Shown: piece after piece, positions 7,914-15,827 of the stretch
How the letters are laid out: each line of letters starts with the position of its first letter
Numbering within the stretch: the stretch's first letter is position 1
Source of the DNA: Burkholderiaceae bacterium
GTDB lineage: Bacteria > Pseudomonadota > Gammaproteobacteria > Burkholderiales > Burkholderiaceae
Direction of reading: 5' to 3'
Length of the DNA: 64,000 bases
Assembly: GCA_947472645.1 (NCBI GenBank)
Contig: CANJBQ010000002.1
Span: forward strand, 1-64,000
The notes under the pieces: model-generated
What the model saw: the letters and a program-made list of their open reading frames with translations, nothing else
What the model was told of the DNA's origin: nothing
Databases searched by the model: none
Translations under genes and position numbers: made by a program

Positions 7914-9131
7914 TTGAATAAAAATCCGTGGCTTAAGTCCAGCTTGCCAATCCTCATAGGAGTTTCTTTGATGCTTTCCTTGAGTACAGGGATTCGTCAA
8001 AGCTTGGGGGTATTTATGCCCGCAATTACTCAAAATATTGGCGTTTCAGTTTCCCAATTTACCCTTGCAATTGCTATTCAAAATTTAGCATGGGGCATCA
8101 TGCAACCATTTGTTGGAGTTTGGGTATTACGAGTCGGTTTTAAAACCGTGATGGTGGTTGGTTCTTTTTTATATCTTTTAGGCCTCATTATCTTAGCGAT
8201 GGCTAACGGAGTTGTTGGAGTCACAATTGGAGCAGGCTTTTTAATTGGCTGTGCACTTGCATGTAACGGTTCTGGTATCGGTATGGCCGTCGCCACACGG
8301 GCTGTGTCTGTTGAAAAGCGAAGTCTCATCCTTGGTTTGGTTTCTGCAGCAGGATCATTAGGCGCCCTAGTAGCCGCACCTATTGGTCAGGGCTTAATAC
8401 AGGCATTTGATTGGCGTATGGGGATGGTTGGATTTATTGTGATGGCTGCGTTGGCTATTGTTGGTGCTTGGTATGCCGGCGGCATTGATCAGCAGCCCAT
8501 TCTTGAGCAGTCTGTCAATGATGACATCAAGCCGATGAAGATGGTGATGAAAGCACTAAAATATCCACCGTTTACGGTCATGGCAATTGCGTATTTTGTC
8601 TGTGGCATGCAGTTGATTTTTTTAACGACCCATTTGCCATCCTATATTGCATTATGTGGATTAGACCCCATGCTGAGCGCTCAGTCTTTAGCAGTGATTG
8701 GTGGTTTTAATGCATTGGGAAGTTTATTTTTTGGTTGGATGGGTGGGCGGTATAACAAACAATTCTTATTAGGATTGATTTATATATTGCGCTCTATTGG
8801 AATCGCCTATTACTTTTATGTTATTCCAGATTCGACGAACACCCTCATTTTTGCCGCATATATAGGATTCCTATGGCTTGGTGTTATACCACTCGTATCA
8901 GGCTCCATTGCGGAAATGTTTGGTATTAAATGGCAAGCGATGCTTGTTGGAGTCGCATTTATAGCCCATCAAGTTGGTAGTTTCGTAGGTGCATTCGGTG
9001 GTGGGCTTATCTTCGATGCTTTTGGTTCTTATGATTTAGCTTTGCAAATTGGTGTATCGATTGGTTTTTTCGCGGGGATTGTACAGGCTTCGTTTGCATT
9101 GTTTAAAACTAGACCACCTTCTTCTTTATGA
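7914..9131 (+). CDS. MFS transporter
   Basis: 405 residues with about 12 hydrophobic segments. N-terminal helices contain TGIRQSLGVFMPAI, typical of MFS carriers of the oxalate:formate/monocarboxylate and related anion groups, and a conserved GSLGALVAAPIGQ in the fourth to fifth helices. The start is a TTG at 7914 without a clear ribosome site. A better ribosome site (AGGAG) precedes an in-frame ATG near 7971, but starting there would cut helix 1, so the longer form is preferred. The substrate is unknown. The 3' end overlaps the convergent DCC gene by 6 nt. Confidence 0.8.
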   Translation: MNKNPWLKSSLPILIGVSLMLSLSTGIRQSLGVFMPAITQNIGVSVSQFTLAIAIQNLAWGIMQPFVGVWVLRVGFKTVMVVGSFLYLLGLIILAMANGVVGVTIGAGFLIGCALACNGSGIGMAVATRAVSVEKRSLILGLVSAAGSLGALVAAPIGQGLIQAFDWRMGMVGFIVMAALAIVGAWYAGGIDQQPILEQSVNDDIKPMKMVMKALKYPPFTVMAIAYFVCGMQLIFLTTHLPSYIALCGLDPMLSAQSLAVIGGFNALGSLFFGWMGGRYNKQFLLGLIYILRSIGIAYYFYVIPDSTNTLIFAAYIGFLWLGVIPLVSGSIAEMFGIKWQAMLVGVAFIAHQVGSFVGAFGGGLIFDAFGSYDLALQIGVSIGFFAGIVQASFALFKTRPPSSL

Positions 9132-9524
9132 TCTTGCTTTTACAAACCGTAATGCGATCGGACCAAAAATTCGAGAAATTTGATGACGATTTTTAGCAAA
9201 TAATTGATAAGCAAATTGAAAAAGTGGCTGTAGAGCTTTTCTAGAAAATAGCCAGGCTAAAAAAGGCAGATTAGCTCTGCGGTAAGCCTCAGGAAATACT
9301 GCTGCACCATGAATCAATCTGCCATCGGCATATTGACCATACATATTAGCCAAAGCTTGCTCGCATGAAACTCCGATGACTAATGGGTCAAAACGCTCAG
9401 AATTGATGTCAATGAAGTTGAGTAGGCCATCCTGATTGCGCCCTTCAAGAAATAAAATTTCGGCCTGACACAATGGACAGGCACCATCGTAGTAGAGGGT
9501 TAGTTTTTGCAAATGATTGAACAT
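9126..9524 (-). CDS. DCC-family (DUF393) thiol-disulfide oxidoreductase-like protein
   Basis: 132 residues. YYDGACPLCQAEI (Asp13, Cys16, Cys19) is the DxxCxxC signature that names the DCC family, a thioredoxin-fold group. The family is often found near light-induced or oxidative-stress genes; a precise reaction is not established. The start codon lies 2 nt from a conserved palindrome (9527-9558), and no Shine-Dalgarno is visible, so the mRNA may be leaderless. It is divergent from an SDR gene. Confidence 0.85.
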   Translation of the reverse strand: MFNHLQKLTLYYDGACPLCQAEILFLEGRNQDGLLNFIDINSERFDPLVIGVSCEQALANMYGQYADGRLIHGAAVFPEAYRRANLPFLAWLFSRKALQPLFQFAYQLFAKNRHQISRIFGPIALRFVKARS

Positions 9525-9526
9525 CG

Positions 9527-9558
9527 TGCAAGTTTAAGACTTATTCAATAAACTTGCA
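9527..9558. promoter_or_regulatory. Palindromic operator/promoter, copy 1 (DCC/SDR divergent region)
   Basis: TGCAAGTTTA, 12 nt, then TAAACTTGCA: a perfect 10-bp inverted repeat. Copy 2 at 12263-12294 has the same arms (one mismatch), the same 12-nt spacing, and nearly the same spacer. In either orientation the arms could act as -35 (TGCAAG) and -10 (TAAACT) elements 16 nt apart, which would place the transcription start at or near the DCC start codon. The regulator is unknown; a light-responsive MerR protein (LitR/CarH type) or a stress ECF sigma factor are candidates because of the genes served. Confidence 0.6.
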
Positions 9559-9585
9559 GATAGTGCAACTGTTGATTGAGCCTCT

Positions 9586-10281
9586 ATGAAACTACTTCCA
9601 AATCCCTTCCGTGCTTTAATCATTGGCTCTTCCGGCACTATAGGCTCTGCTTTTATAGATCTTCTTCAAAAAACTGTCTCGTGTTCAGATGTTGTTGGCG
9701 TACATCGCCATTCAGAATACCCATTAGATTACCAAGATCCCCCATCTATCGAGAGATGTGCTGCTTCGCTGATGAATGAAGGTCCTTTCCAACTCATTAT
9801 TAATACGATTGGGATGCTACACAGCAGCGACTGGATGCCAGAAAAAAAATTGGAAGATCTGAATGCTGAACAATTAATGGAGTTGTTTAAGGTTAATACT
9901 ATTGGCCCAGGACTAACAATACGACACTTTGCTAAGCTTTTAGATCCAAAACATAGCCTGATGGTTACACTTTCTGCCAAGGTTGGCAGTATTGAGGATA
10001 ACCGACTTGGGGGTTGGTACAGCTACCGAGCATCCAAGGCAGCACTTAATATGTTGATCAAAACAGCATCCATTGAATGGACTCGTACAAAATCAAATAC
10101 CGCCTTAATCGCTATGCATCCTGGCACAGTAAACTCAAGACTATCAAAACCATTTCGTGGCGAACAAATTGGACGACCAGCGATCGAGGCTGCAACAGAT
10201 ATGTTTCGAGTCATTGAAAATTTAGAAAAAGAAGATTCAGGAATGTTTGTTACCTACTCAGGCGAAAAATTACCATGGTAA
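9586..10281 (+). CDS. Short-chain dehydrogenase/reductase (CsgA/C-factor-like)
   Basis: 231 residues, a compact SDR. The nucleotide-binding loop is IIGSSGTIGSAF near the N-terminus, NTIG replaces the usual NNAG, Ser lies in LMVTLSAKVGS, and YSYRASKAALNM carries the catalytic Tyr and Lys. The C-terminal MHPGTVNSRLSKPF is the usual PG motif. Close relatives are often in light- or singlet-oxygen-induced operons with photolyases; the substrate is unknown. It shares a divergent region with the DCC gene and the conserved palindrome. Confidence 0.8.
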   Translation: MKLLPNPFRALIIGSSGTIGSAFIDLLQKTVSCSDVVGVHRHSEYPLDYQDPPSIERCAASLMNEGPFQLIINTIGMLHSSDWMPEKKLEDLNAEQLMELFKVNTIGPGLTIRHFAKLLDPKHSLMVTLSAKVGSIEDNRLGGWYSYRASKAALNMLIKTASIEWTRTKSNTALIAMHPGTVNSRLSKPFRGEQIGRPAIEAATDMFRVIENLEKEDSGMFVTYSGEKLPW

Positions 10282-10297
10282 AAAACAACAAGTCGAT

Positions 10298-10459
10298 TTA
10301 GATCTTTACCTTAGGCGCTTTTTTCCTACAATTATCTGAGCAGTATTTAATCAATTCCCAATTTTTGGCCCATGACTTTCTCCAGACCATTTCTTTTTTG
10401 CAGATGATGCAAATTTTGCTGGGTAAGAAACTTTTGTTACCTTTAAAGGAATCTTTCAT
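10298..10459 (-). CDS. DUF2256 zinc-ribbon-like small protein
   Basis: 53 residues, read directly from the reverse strand. It contains KICIICKKEMVWRKSW, then KYCSDNCRKK: two CxxC pairs around the WRKxW motif that defines DUF2256, likely a zinc-binding knuckle. DUF2256 genes are characteristically beside FeS-type photolyase and TIGR03643 genes, as here: the gene starts 8 nt after the photolyase stop, so it is the third gene of that operon. Molecular function is not known. Confidence 0.85.
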   Translation of the reverse strand: MKDSFKGNKSFLPSKICIICKKEMVWRKSWAKNWELIKYCSDNCRKKAPKVKI

Positions 10460-10467
10460 TCCAACTT

Positions 10468-11994
10468 TTAGAGATTATCTAAGTGATGCAACAGGAGCTG
10501 TGCATGGTCAACGATCGACTTCTGATCGTCATCACTAATTCTTTTGAGATTTGCCACCATCAACTTTGTACGTGGACTAGATTCAAACTGAGCGCAATGT
10601 TTGATTAAAAAATTCCAATATAAAGTCGTGATGGGGCAAGCCATCTCGCCAAAACGAATATCTGGCTTGTATTTGCAAGAATTACAGTAATTACTCATGC
10701 GCTTGATATAAGCGCCACTGGCAATATAGGGCTTACTAGTAAAGCGACCACCGTTGGCAAACAACGCCATGCCAGCAGTATTTGGAAGCTCTACCCATTC
10801 GATCGCATCGACATAAATGGCTAAATACCAATCGCAAACTGCGGATGGCAAGATTTCTGCTAGTAAGGCAAAGTTACCTGTAACCATTAGGCGCTGAATA
10901 TGATGTGCATAGCCATGCTCCAGTGTTTGTCCAATAGTATCTTTCATACAAGCCATATTGGTTTGACCTGTCCAATACCATTGAGGCAAAGGTCTTTGAT
11001 GGTCGTAGTAATTATCTTGAGCCATTTGCGGCATATCTAGGTAATACATCCCCCTGACAAATTCTCGCCAACCTAAAATTTGACGAATAAATCCCTCAAC
11101 GTTAGATAGGTCTAAAGAATATTTTTTCCAAGAACGTAAAACAGCATCAATCACTTCACGTGGGTTGAGTAACTTGAGGTTCAGTGAGCTCGAAAGAATA
11201 GAGTGCCAACCAAAAGGGGTATCGGTCCACATCGCATCCTGAAATACCCCAAAGTTTCTCAAGCGGTATTCGACAAAATAATCTAGTGCTGCAAGTGCCT
11301 GCGTACGTGTGACTGGCCATTGAAAATGATCTAGCGATCCAGGGTGGCCTGAGTAAGTAGTATTCACGAACTCAAGAACCTCTTTGGTAATCAAGTCTGG
11401 TTCAAATACAGCTGGAGCCTCAATGATTCCTGGGCCTTTCTTGTTGTAGGGCTTGCGATTATCTTGATCAAAATTCCACTGTCCACCCTCAGGGTTCCCT
11501 TCAGAATCAATCAATATATGATGGGTTTTACGCATGAGGCGGTAAAAATATTCCAACCTTAACTCTTTTTTACCATCTGCCCATTGCACAAACTCTTGAT
11601 GTGAGCAATAGAAATGATCGTCTTCACGCATCTCAAGCAAGATCGATAGTTCTATCGCTAGTTCCTCTATCTCTTGCTTTAAACGCCATTCTCCCGGTTC
11701 AATACAGATTAAATGTGTAATCTGTTCTTGAACTATTTGTTCCTTTAAAGTGGCGACGATCGATAGGGGTGAATTTTGAACATATACAAGAGGGTAATTG
11801 AGCTCTTTGAGGCTTTTGGCAAAGTGTCGCATTGCTGATAAAAATAAGGCAATTTTGGCCTTATGGGACCATACATACTGAGCCTCATGAATAGACTCAA
11901 TCATGACAACTTGATCAGTCTTAAAATCAAAATCTTTGAGGGCCGCCCCCTGCAAATCTAATTGATCTCCCAAAATGAGGATCAGTCTTTTCAT
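10468..11994 (-). CDS. Photolyase/cryptochrome-related protein, FeS-BCP (6-4 photolyase) class
   Basis: 508 residues. The N-terminal part (RLILILGDQLDLQGAAL, FLSAMRHFAKSLKELNYPLVYV) is the DUF-type antenna domain of the deoxyribodipyrimidine photolyase-related family, and the C-terminal half is the FAD domain. Cysteines in NYCNSCKY and GEMACPITTLYWNF, with further Cys in the same half, match the [4Fe-4S] ligands of bacterial (6-4) photolyases such as PhrB. Predicted to repair (6-4) photoproducts using blue light, with FAD and a ribolumazine-type antenna by analogy. The start overlaps TIGR03643 by 4 nt, with DUF2256 following. Confidence 0.9.
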   Translation of the reverse strand: MKRLILILGDQLDLQGAALKDFDFKTDQVVMIESIHEAQYVWSHKAKIALFLSAMRHFAKSLKELNYPLVYVQNSPLSIVATLKEQIVQEQITHLICIEPGEWRLKQEIEELAIELSILLEMREDDHFYCSHQEFVQWADGKKELRLEYFYRLMRKTHHILIDSEGNPEGGQWNFDQDNRKPYNKKGPGIIEAPAVFEPDLITKEVLEFVNTTYSGHPGSLDHFQWPVTRTQALAALDYFVEYRLRNFGVFQDAMWTDTPFGWHSILSSSLNLKLLNPREVIDAVLRSWKKYSLDLSNVEGFIRQILGWREFVRGMYYLDMPQMAQDNYYDHQRPLPQWYWTGQTNMACMKDTIGQTLEHGYAHHIQRLMVTGNFALLAEILPSAVCDWYLAIYVDAIEWVELPNTAGMALFANGGRFTSKPYIASGAYIKRMSNYCNSCKYKPDIRFGEMACPITTLYWNFLIKHCAQFESSPRTKLMVANLKRISDDDQKSIVDHAQLLLHHLDNL

Positions 11995-12260
11995 TTGTTT
12001 TTATATTGGGTTGGACAATAGGCACGATCGACGGACTTACTTCGAAGGGCTACATGTTTTGTGGCTCGCCCGGTGACACGCTTTCGCCACAACTCAAATG
12101 AATTCCGTTTGAGTTCCTGCCGCATTAATTGAATCACTTGAGACTCTGATAAGCCAAATGATGTTTCAATGGCATCAAATGGTGTACGATCTTCCCAAGC
12201 CATTTCAATTAGGCGAGATATATCTGACTCAGAAAGTATTTTTGGGGAGAATTTTGACAC
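11991..12260 (-). CDS. TIGR03643 family protein
   Basis: 89 residues starting at GTG. Sequence such as ISRLIEMAWEDRTPFDAI, FGLSESQVIQLMRQELK and SFELWRKRVTGRATKH is the TIGR03643 pattern: a small HTH-like protein nearly always linked to DUF2256 and FeS-photolyases. It is first in the operon TIGR03643-photolyase-DUF2256. As for the DCC gene, no Shine-Dalgarno is visible and the palindrome begins 2 nt upstream of the start, suggesting a leaderless transcript. Function unknown. Confidence 0.85.
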   Translation of the reverse strand: MSKFSPKILSESDISRLIEMAWEDRTPFDAIETSFGLSESQVIQLMRQELKRNSFELWRKRVTGRATKHVALRSKSVDRAYCPTQYKNK

Positions 12261-12262
12261 AG

Positions 12263-12294
12263 TGCAAGTTTAAGACTTTTTTAATAAACTCGCA
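12263..12294. promoter_or_regulatory. Palindromic operator/promoter, copy 2 (TIGR03643/HNH divergent region)
   Basis: TGCAAGTTTA, 12 nt, then TAAACTCGCA: the same architecture as 9527-9558 with one arm mismatch. The shared block includes the spacer start AGACTT. It lies directly upstream of the TIGR03643 start on the minus strand and 61 bp before the HNH gene on the plus strand. Confidence 0.6.
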
Positions 12295-12354
12295 TAACAT
12301 ATTTATTTTCACATCAGATTCAATAAAGATGATTTCCTAAGTACCCGGCACCCC

Positions 12355-12702
12355 ATGATTGGAAAAATTCGTAAAAAGCTTATTTCGGGTGAGCCGATCT
12401 TATACCTCAAAACTTTGGAGGTGGTTTGTCCTATTTGCGATCGCCCGATTCCAGAATCCCAAAAAGACGCTCATCACCTTATACCCAAATCAAAGGGAGG
12501 CAAAACGACTGAATACCTGCATCGTATCTGTCATCGACAGATTCACGCCCTTTTTACTGAAACGGAACTTGCACAGCATTTTAATACGGCTACAGCCCTT
12601 CAAGAGTCTCCTGAAATGCAACGATTTATTCAATGGATTAAAACGAAACCAAATCACTTTTATGAAAAATCTCGTAAAAGCTCTCGTTTGAAAGATGGTT
12701 AA
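12355..12702 (+). CDS. HNH endonuclease-fold protein
   Basis: 115 residues. CPICDRPIP provides the first zinc CxxC, DAHHLIPKSKGG the catalytic His-His, and HRICHRQIHALF the second zinc and metal ligands, i.e. a complete HNH/ββα-Me motif. The C-terminal tail (FIQWIKTKPNHFYEKSRKSS) is typical of stand-alone HNH proteins common in proteobacteria. A nuclease function is likely; the biological role is unknown. It is divergent from the photolyase operon and possibly shares its palindromic control site. Confidence 0.85.
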   Translation: MIGKIRKKLISGEPILYLKTLEVVCPICDRPIPESQKDAHHLIPKSKGGKTTEYLHRICHRQIHALFTETELAQHFNTATALQESPEMQRFIQWIKTKPNHFYEKSRKSSRLKDG

Positions 12703-12949
12703 ACCCTTCTTCAAATAACCAATAAAATTTAATCAAGGAGTTAGATAGCATCAAATTTTTAAAGTCAATTCAGCATCGTGGAACTTGTTTTAAATAAAGG
12801 GTATAACGAGAGATACTAATGTGATGAGTAATGAGCTGATGGGGTTTCAACTTCTAAGTAATTTTCGCCTTTTCGTACCAATATTTCTATACCTGTCAGC
12901 CTTACTTCAGGTATGATAAATGACAATAAAAGAGACAAGGGAATTCATC

Positions 12950-13921
12950 ATGAGATTCATCAAGGGCCTTCTTGGTATAGCTTTAAGTTGTTTTGTTCAA
13001 CAGGTCATCGCGCAGTCAAATACCTTTCCGCAAAAGCCAATCACTCTAGTCGTGCCATATACAGCTGGCGGTGGCGTTGATTCTATTGCTAGAATCATTG
13101 TGCCTTTACTCTCTGAGCGTCTTGGACAGAGAGTCATCATTGAAAACAAACCCGGTGTTTCAGGAATGGTAGGTGCGCAATATGTGGCAAAGTCTGCGCC
13201 TGATGGTTATACACTTCTTGCTGGCAATACCACGACCAATGCCACTAATTATTATTTAACGAAGAGCTCAGGCTATCACCCTTTAAAAGACTTCGTGCCT
13301 CTCTCTTTATGGGATAGAGGGCCAACGGTTTTAGTCGTGCCAACGGGAAGTCGATTTCAGACTGTGAATGATGTGATTCAAGAATTGAGGAATAAGCCAG
13401 GCTCACTGAATTATGGAAGTAGCGGTTTAGGCAGTGCCCATCACTTATCCGCAGAAGTTTTTATGCATCTTACCAATACGACGATGCAACATGTTCCTTA
13501 CAAAGGTGGCCCTGGGGTAATGGCTGATTTAATTGGTGGACAGTTAGATCTAGCTTTTGAAGTCATACCTGTAGCTAGTCCTTTTATTAAAAGCGGTCGA
13601 TTGCGCGCTCTTGGCGTGAGCTCCAAGACAGAAGTTCCAGCACTTCCTGGGGTGAGGCCTATTGCGGATATTGCTGTTCCTGGCTATCAAATGGAAACTT
13701 GGCAAGGCGCCTTTGCGCCGATAGGTACTCCATTAGAGATTACGGATAAGCTGGGTCGAGAGTTTGCTGCAGTCGTGCAGATGCCACAGGTCCGACAAAA
13801 ATTACTGGAGCTTGGATTAATACCTGACTCGAGAAATAACCAAGAGTTTAAAGAGTTTTTGCAAGTTGATTTTGCGATGTGGGGAAAGTTAGTCAAAGAT
13901 GCGAATATCAAGCCAGAGTAA
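12950..13921 (+). CDS. Bug family (TctC-like) periplasmic substrate-binding protein
   Basis: The chosen start (ATG 12950) has AAGGG 8 nt upstream and gives a signal peptide RFIKGLLGIALSCFVQQVIAQ. The mature protein shows the Bug pattern: FPQKPITLVVPYTAGGGVDS, GQRVIIENKPGVSGMVGA, YGSSGLGSAHHLSAEVF, HVPYKGGPGVMADLIGGQLD. These proteins bind carboxylates for tripartite tricarboxylate transporters or act as orphan sensors. No membrane partner is adjacent; the nearest TctB/TctA genes are 7 kb away. A mandelate-racemase-like enzyme follows by 21 nt, so ligand and enzyme substrate may match. Confidence 0.85.
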   Translation: MRFIKGLLGIALSCFVQQVIAQSNTFPQKPITLVVPYTAGGGVDSIARIIVPLLSERLGQRVIIENKPGVSGMVGAQYVAKSAPDGYTLLAGNTTTNATNYYLTKSSGYHPLKDFVPLSLWDRGPTVLVVPTGSRFQTVNDVIQELRNKPGSLNYGSSGLGSAHHLSAEVFMHLTNTTMQHVPYKGGPGVMADLIGGQLDLAFEVIPVASPFIKSGRLRALGVSSKTEVPALPGVRPIADIAVPGYQMETWQGAFAPIGTPLEITDKLGREFAAVVQMPQVRQKLLELGLIPDSRNNQEFKEFLQVDFAMWGKLVKDANIKPE

Positions 13922-13942
13922 TCTGTTTTAAAACCAGGAAAA

Positions 13943-15028
13943 ATGGTGATTATCAAAAAACTCACAATTGACGCTGTCAAAATCCCACTTGAAAAACCTA
14001 TTCCAAGTGGAAAAATGATCATCCGTTCAGCGGATGCGTTATTGGTAAAGCTTCATACAAATGACCATATTGGAGAAGGTATGGTCTTTACTTTAAATGG
14101 AACTCGTTTATTGATATTAAGGGATATGATTTTAAGTTTGGAAAATCTTATCATTGGTACTGATGTGGAAATGAGCGATACGTTCTTAAAACAAGCATGG
14201 TCTGAATTGGTTTTTTTAGGGCAAAGAGGCATTGGTGCTATAGCTTTATCGGCCATTGATATGGCTTTATGGGATCTGCGCGGCAAAGAAGCGAATCAAA
14301 ATGTTAGTCAACTTTTAGGTGGTAGTCGAGTCAGTATGCCGATGTATCGAAGTGGCGGCTTACGCTTATCAGCTTCGATTGATGAGCTTCAGAAAGAAGC
14401 GCATGACTTGGTTAGTCAAGGATTTAAATCTATCAAAATGTCTTTGGGTTCAAAAGAGATAGAAATTGACGTTGCTAGAGTTAAAGCGGTAAAAGAGACG
14501 ATTGGAGGAGAGATCCACTTGATGACAGACTGCAATCAACAATTTAGTGTGTCACACGCTATTCAACTTGGTAGAGAGTTAGAGGAGTTTCAATTAGCTT
14601 GGATTGAAGAACCTATAGTTTTTCATAACCACGATGGTGAAGCTGAAATTACAAAAGCTTTAGATACTCCGATTGCCAGTGGCGAAAACGAATTTACATC
14701 ACTTGGTATGATCGAAATGATTCATCGCAAATCGGCAGACATTCTGATGCCAGACTTGCAAAGAATGGGTGGCCCTACTGAACTGATAAAAGTAGCTCAT
14801 TTGGCAATGGAGCATCATATACCGGTCGCACCACATTTGTTTACTCAAATGTCCCTATCTTTAGCTGCTGCGATGCCTAATGCAATTTATGTGGAATATA
14901 TGCCTTGGTTTGCACCATTCTATCAAGAGCAATTAATTTTGGATCTACATGGAGAGGTTCCTGTTCCAAGCACTCCTGGTTGGGGATTTCATTTTGATTC
15001 AACTGCCATCAAAAAATACGCCTATTAA
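13943..15028 (+). CDS. Mandelate racemase/muconate lactonizing enzyme family (enolase superfamily)
   Basis: 361 residues with the enolase-superfamily capping domain (1-125) and barrel. Metal ligands are probably Asp196 (TDCNQQ), Glu222 (IEEP) and Glu248 (GENE). A His-Asp dyad is present (Asp271 in MPDLQRMGG, His298 in APHLF). On the second strand the KxK motif reads KMS (Lys165, Ser167), so the Lys corresponding to mandelate racemase Lys166 is absent. That points to a sugar-acid or hydroxy-acid dehydratase/racemase using the His-Asp side, but the substrate is not deducible. It is probably in an operon with the Bug binding protein (21-nt gap). Confidence 0.85.
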   Translation: MVIIKKLTIDAVKIPLEKPIPSGKMIIRSADALLVKLHTNDHIGEGMVFTLNGTRLLILRDMILSLENLIIGTDVEMSDTFLKQAWSELVFLGQRGIGAIALSAIDMALWDLRGKEANQNVSQLLGGSRVSMPMYRSGGLRLSASIDELQKEAHDLVSQGFKSIKMSLGSKEIEIDVARVKAVKETIGGEIHLMTDCNQQFSVSHAIQLGRELEEFQLAWIEEPIVFHNHDGEAEITKALDTPIASGENEFTSLGMIEMIHRKSADILMPDLQRMGGPTELIKVAHLAMEHHIPVAPHLFTQMSLSLAAAMPNAIYVEYMPWFAPFYQEQLILDLHGEVPVPSTPGWGFHFDSTAIKKYAY

Positions 15029-15059
15029 ATAGACAGTCAACTTACAACTAAAATTTGTT

Positions 15060-15620
15060 TTAAGTTGAATGCGCGAATTGGTAGTATTTTTTCCAGGAGC
15101 TTATTTTCATCCAATGATAGACATTTTGCCGATGGTGATCATTTAAGGATAGATGCATAAACGAGCGTAAATTTTTTGTGTACGCATCAAGATCCGGTAG
15201 ATCAAGAAACTGATGACCGATTTTTTTTAGAATTTTTGTGGAAAAGAAATCATTGCTCCAAGCAACTTGTTCTGCATAGCTTAAGTCTGAGCTACGTTTA
15301 ATGCGTATACCATTGACAATAAGGTAGTTCAATTCATTCTTAGAGATTTCCATGATCGTTAATAATTGACTCAACTCGGCTTCTTGATTCATTGCCTGAT
15401 GTAGTTCAGATGGTTTATACCCATACATTTCATTCACCCAATACACACTTTTTCCCATCGACTGATCACTCGACAATTCAGGATAGAGCTGAGAAATGTG
15501 TTGTGAAAAATAATATGTCAAAACAAGTTTAGATAGTTCAACTAATGCTCTAGAGCGATTGACTAACCGCATTTCTTTTGACTGAAATAATATCGAAAAC
15601 ATCGATGAATTGAAGAACAT
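15060..15620 (-). CDS. Hypothetical protein
   Basis: 186 residues (an alternative ATG 7 codons in, MFSILFQ, is possible). It is soluble, rich in aromatic and charged residues, and has no signal peptide or clear motif. The C-terminus (SSWKKYYQFAHST) and middle section (NELNYLIVNGIRIKRSSDLS) look helical. I recognise no family. It converges on the enolase-family gene and is not in an operon with the oxalate genes. Confidence 0.5.
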   Translation of the reverse strand: MFFNSSMFSILFQSKEMRLVNRSRALVELSKLVLTYYFSQHISQLYPELSSDQSMGKSVYWVNEMYGYKPSELHQAMNQEAELSQLLTIMEISKNELNYLIVNGIRIKRSSDLSYAEQVAWSNDFFSTKILKKIGHQFLDLPDLDAYTKNLRSFMHLSLNDHHRQNVYHWMKISSWKKYYQFAHST

Positions 15621-15724
15621 ATAAGTTACAAAAATTGACCTGCTGAGATGATTCTAATACTCGCTAGTAGAGTATTGTGGTGTCTTGATAGCCTTGATAT
15701 GTAGATCATGAGTTTTAACTACTC

Positions 15725-15756
15725 TCCTATTTACGGACTAAGGTCGGTAAATAGGA
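15725..15756. terminator. Candidate hairpin downstream of frc
   Basis: TCCTATTTAC pairs with GTAAATAGGA, a perfect 10-bp stem around a 12-nt loop, 72 nt past the frc stop codon. There is no U-tract, so it is either a Rho-assisted 3' end or an mRNA-stabilising stem. Confidence 0.4.
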
Positions 15757-15827
15757 AACCCATAGCTCGGGATGAGTCGGATGTTGATTTTTCTTGGCTG
15801 ATTGATCAAGTCCATCCTACAAAGGTA

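Noticed and set aside
12359..12691. 110-codon ORF in another frame of the HNH gene
   Set aside because: The HNH frame has the full CxxC, His-His, and CHxxxH motif, while the other reading shows no known pattern; it is a shadow.
13687..14022. 111-codon antisense ORF across the Bug and enolase genes
   Set aside because: Spans two well-supported genes on the other strand; no motif and no promoter features.
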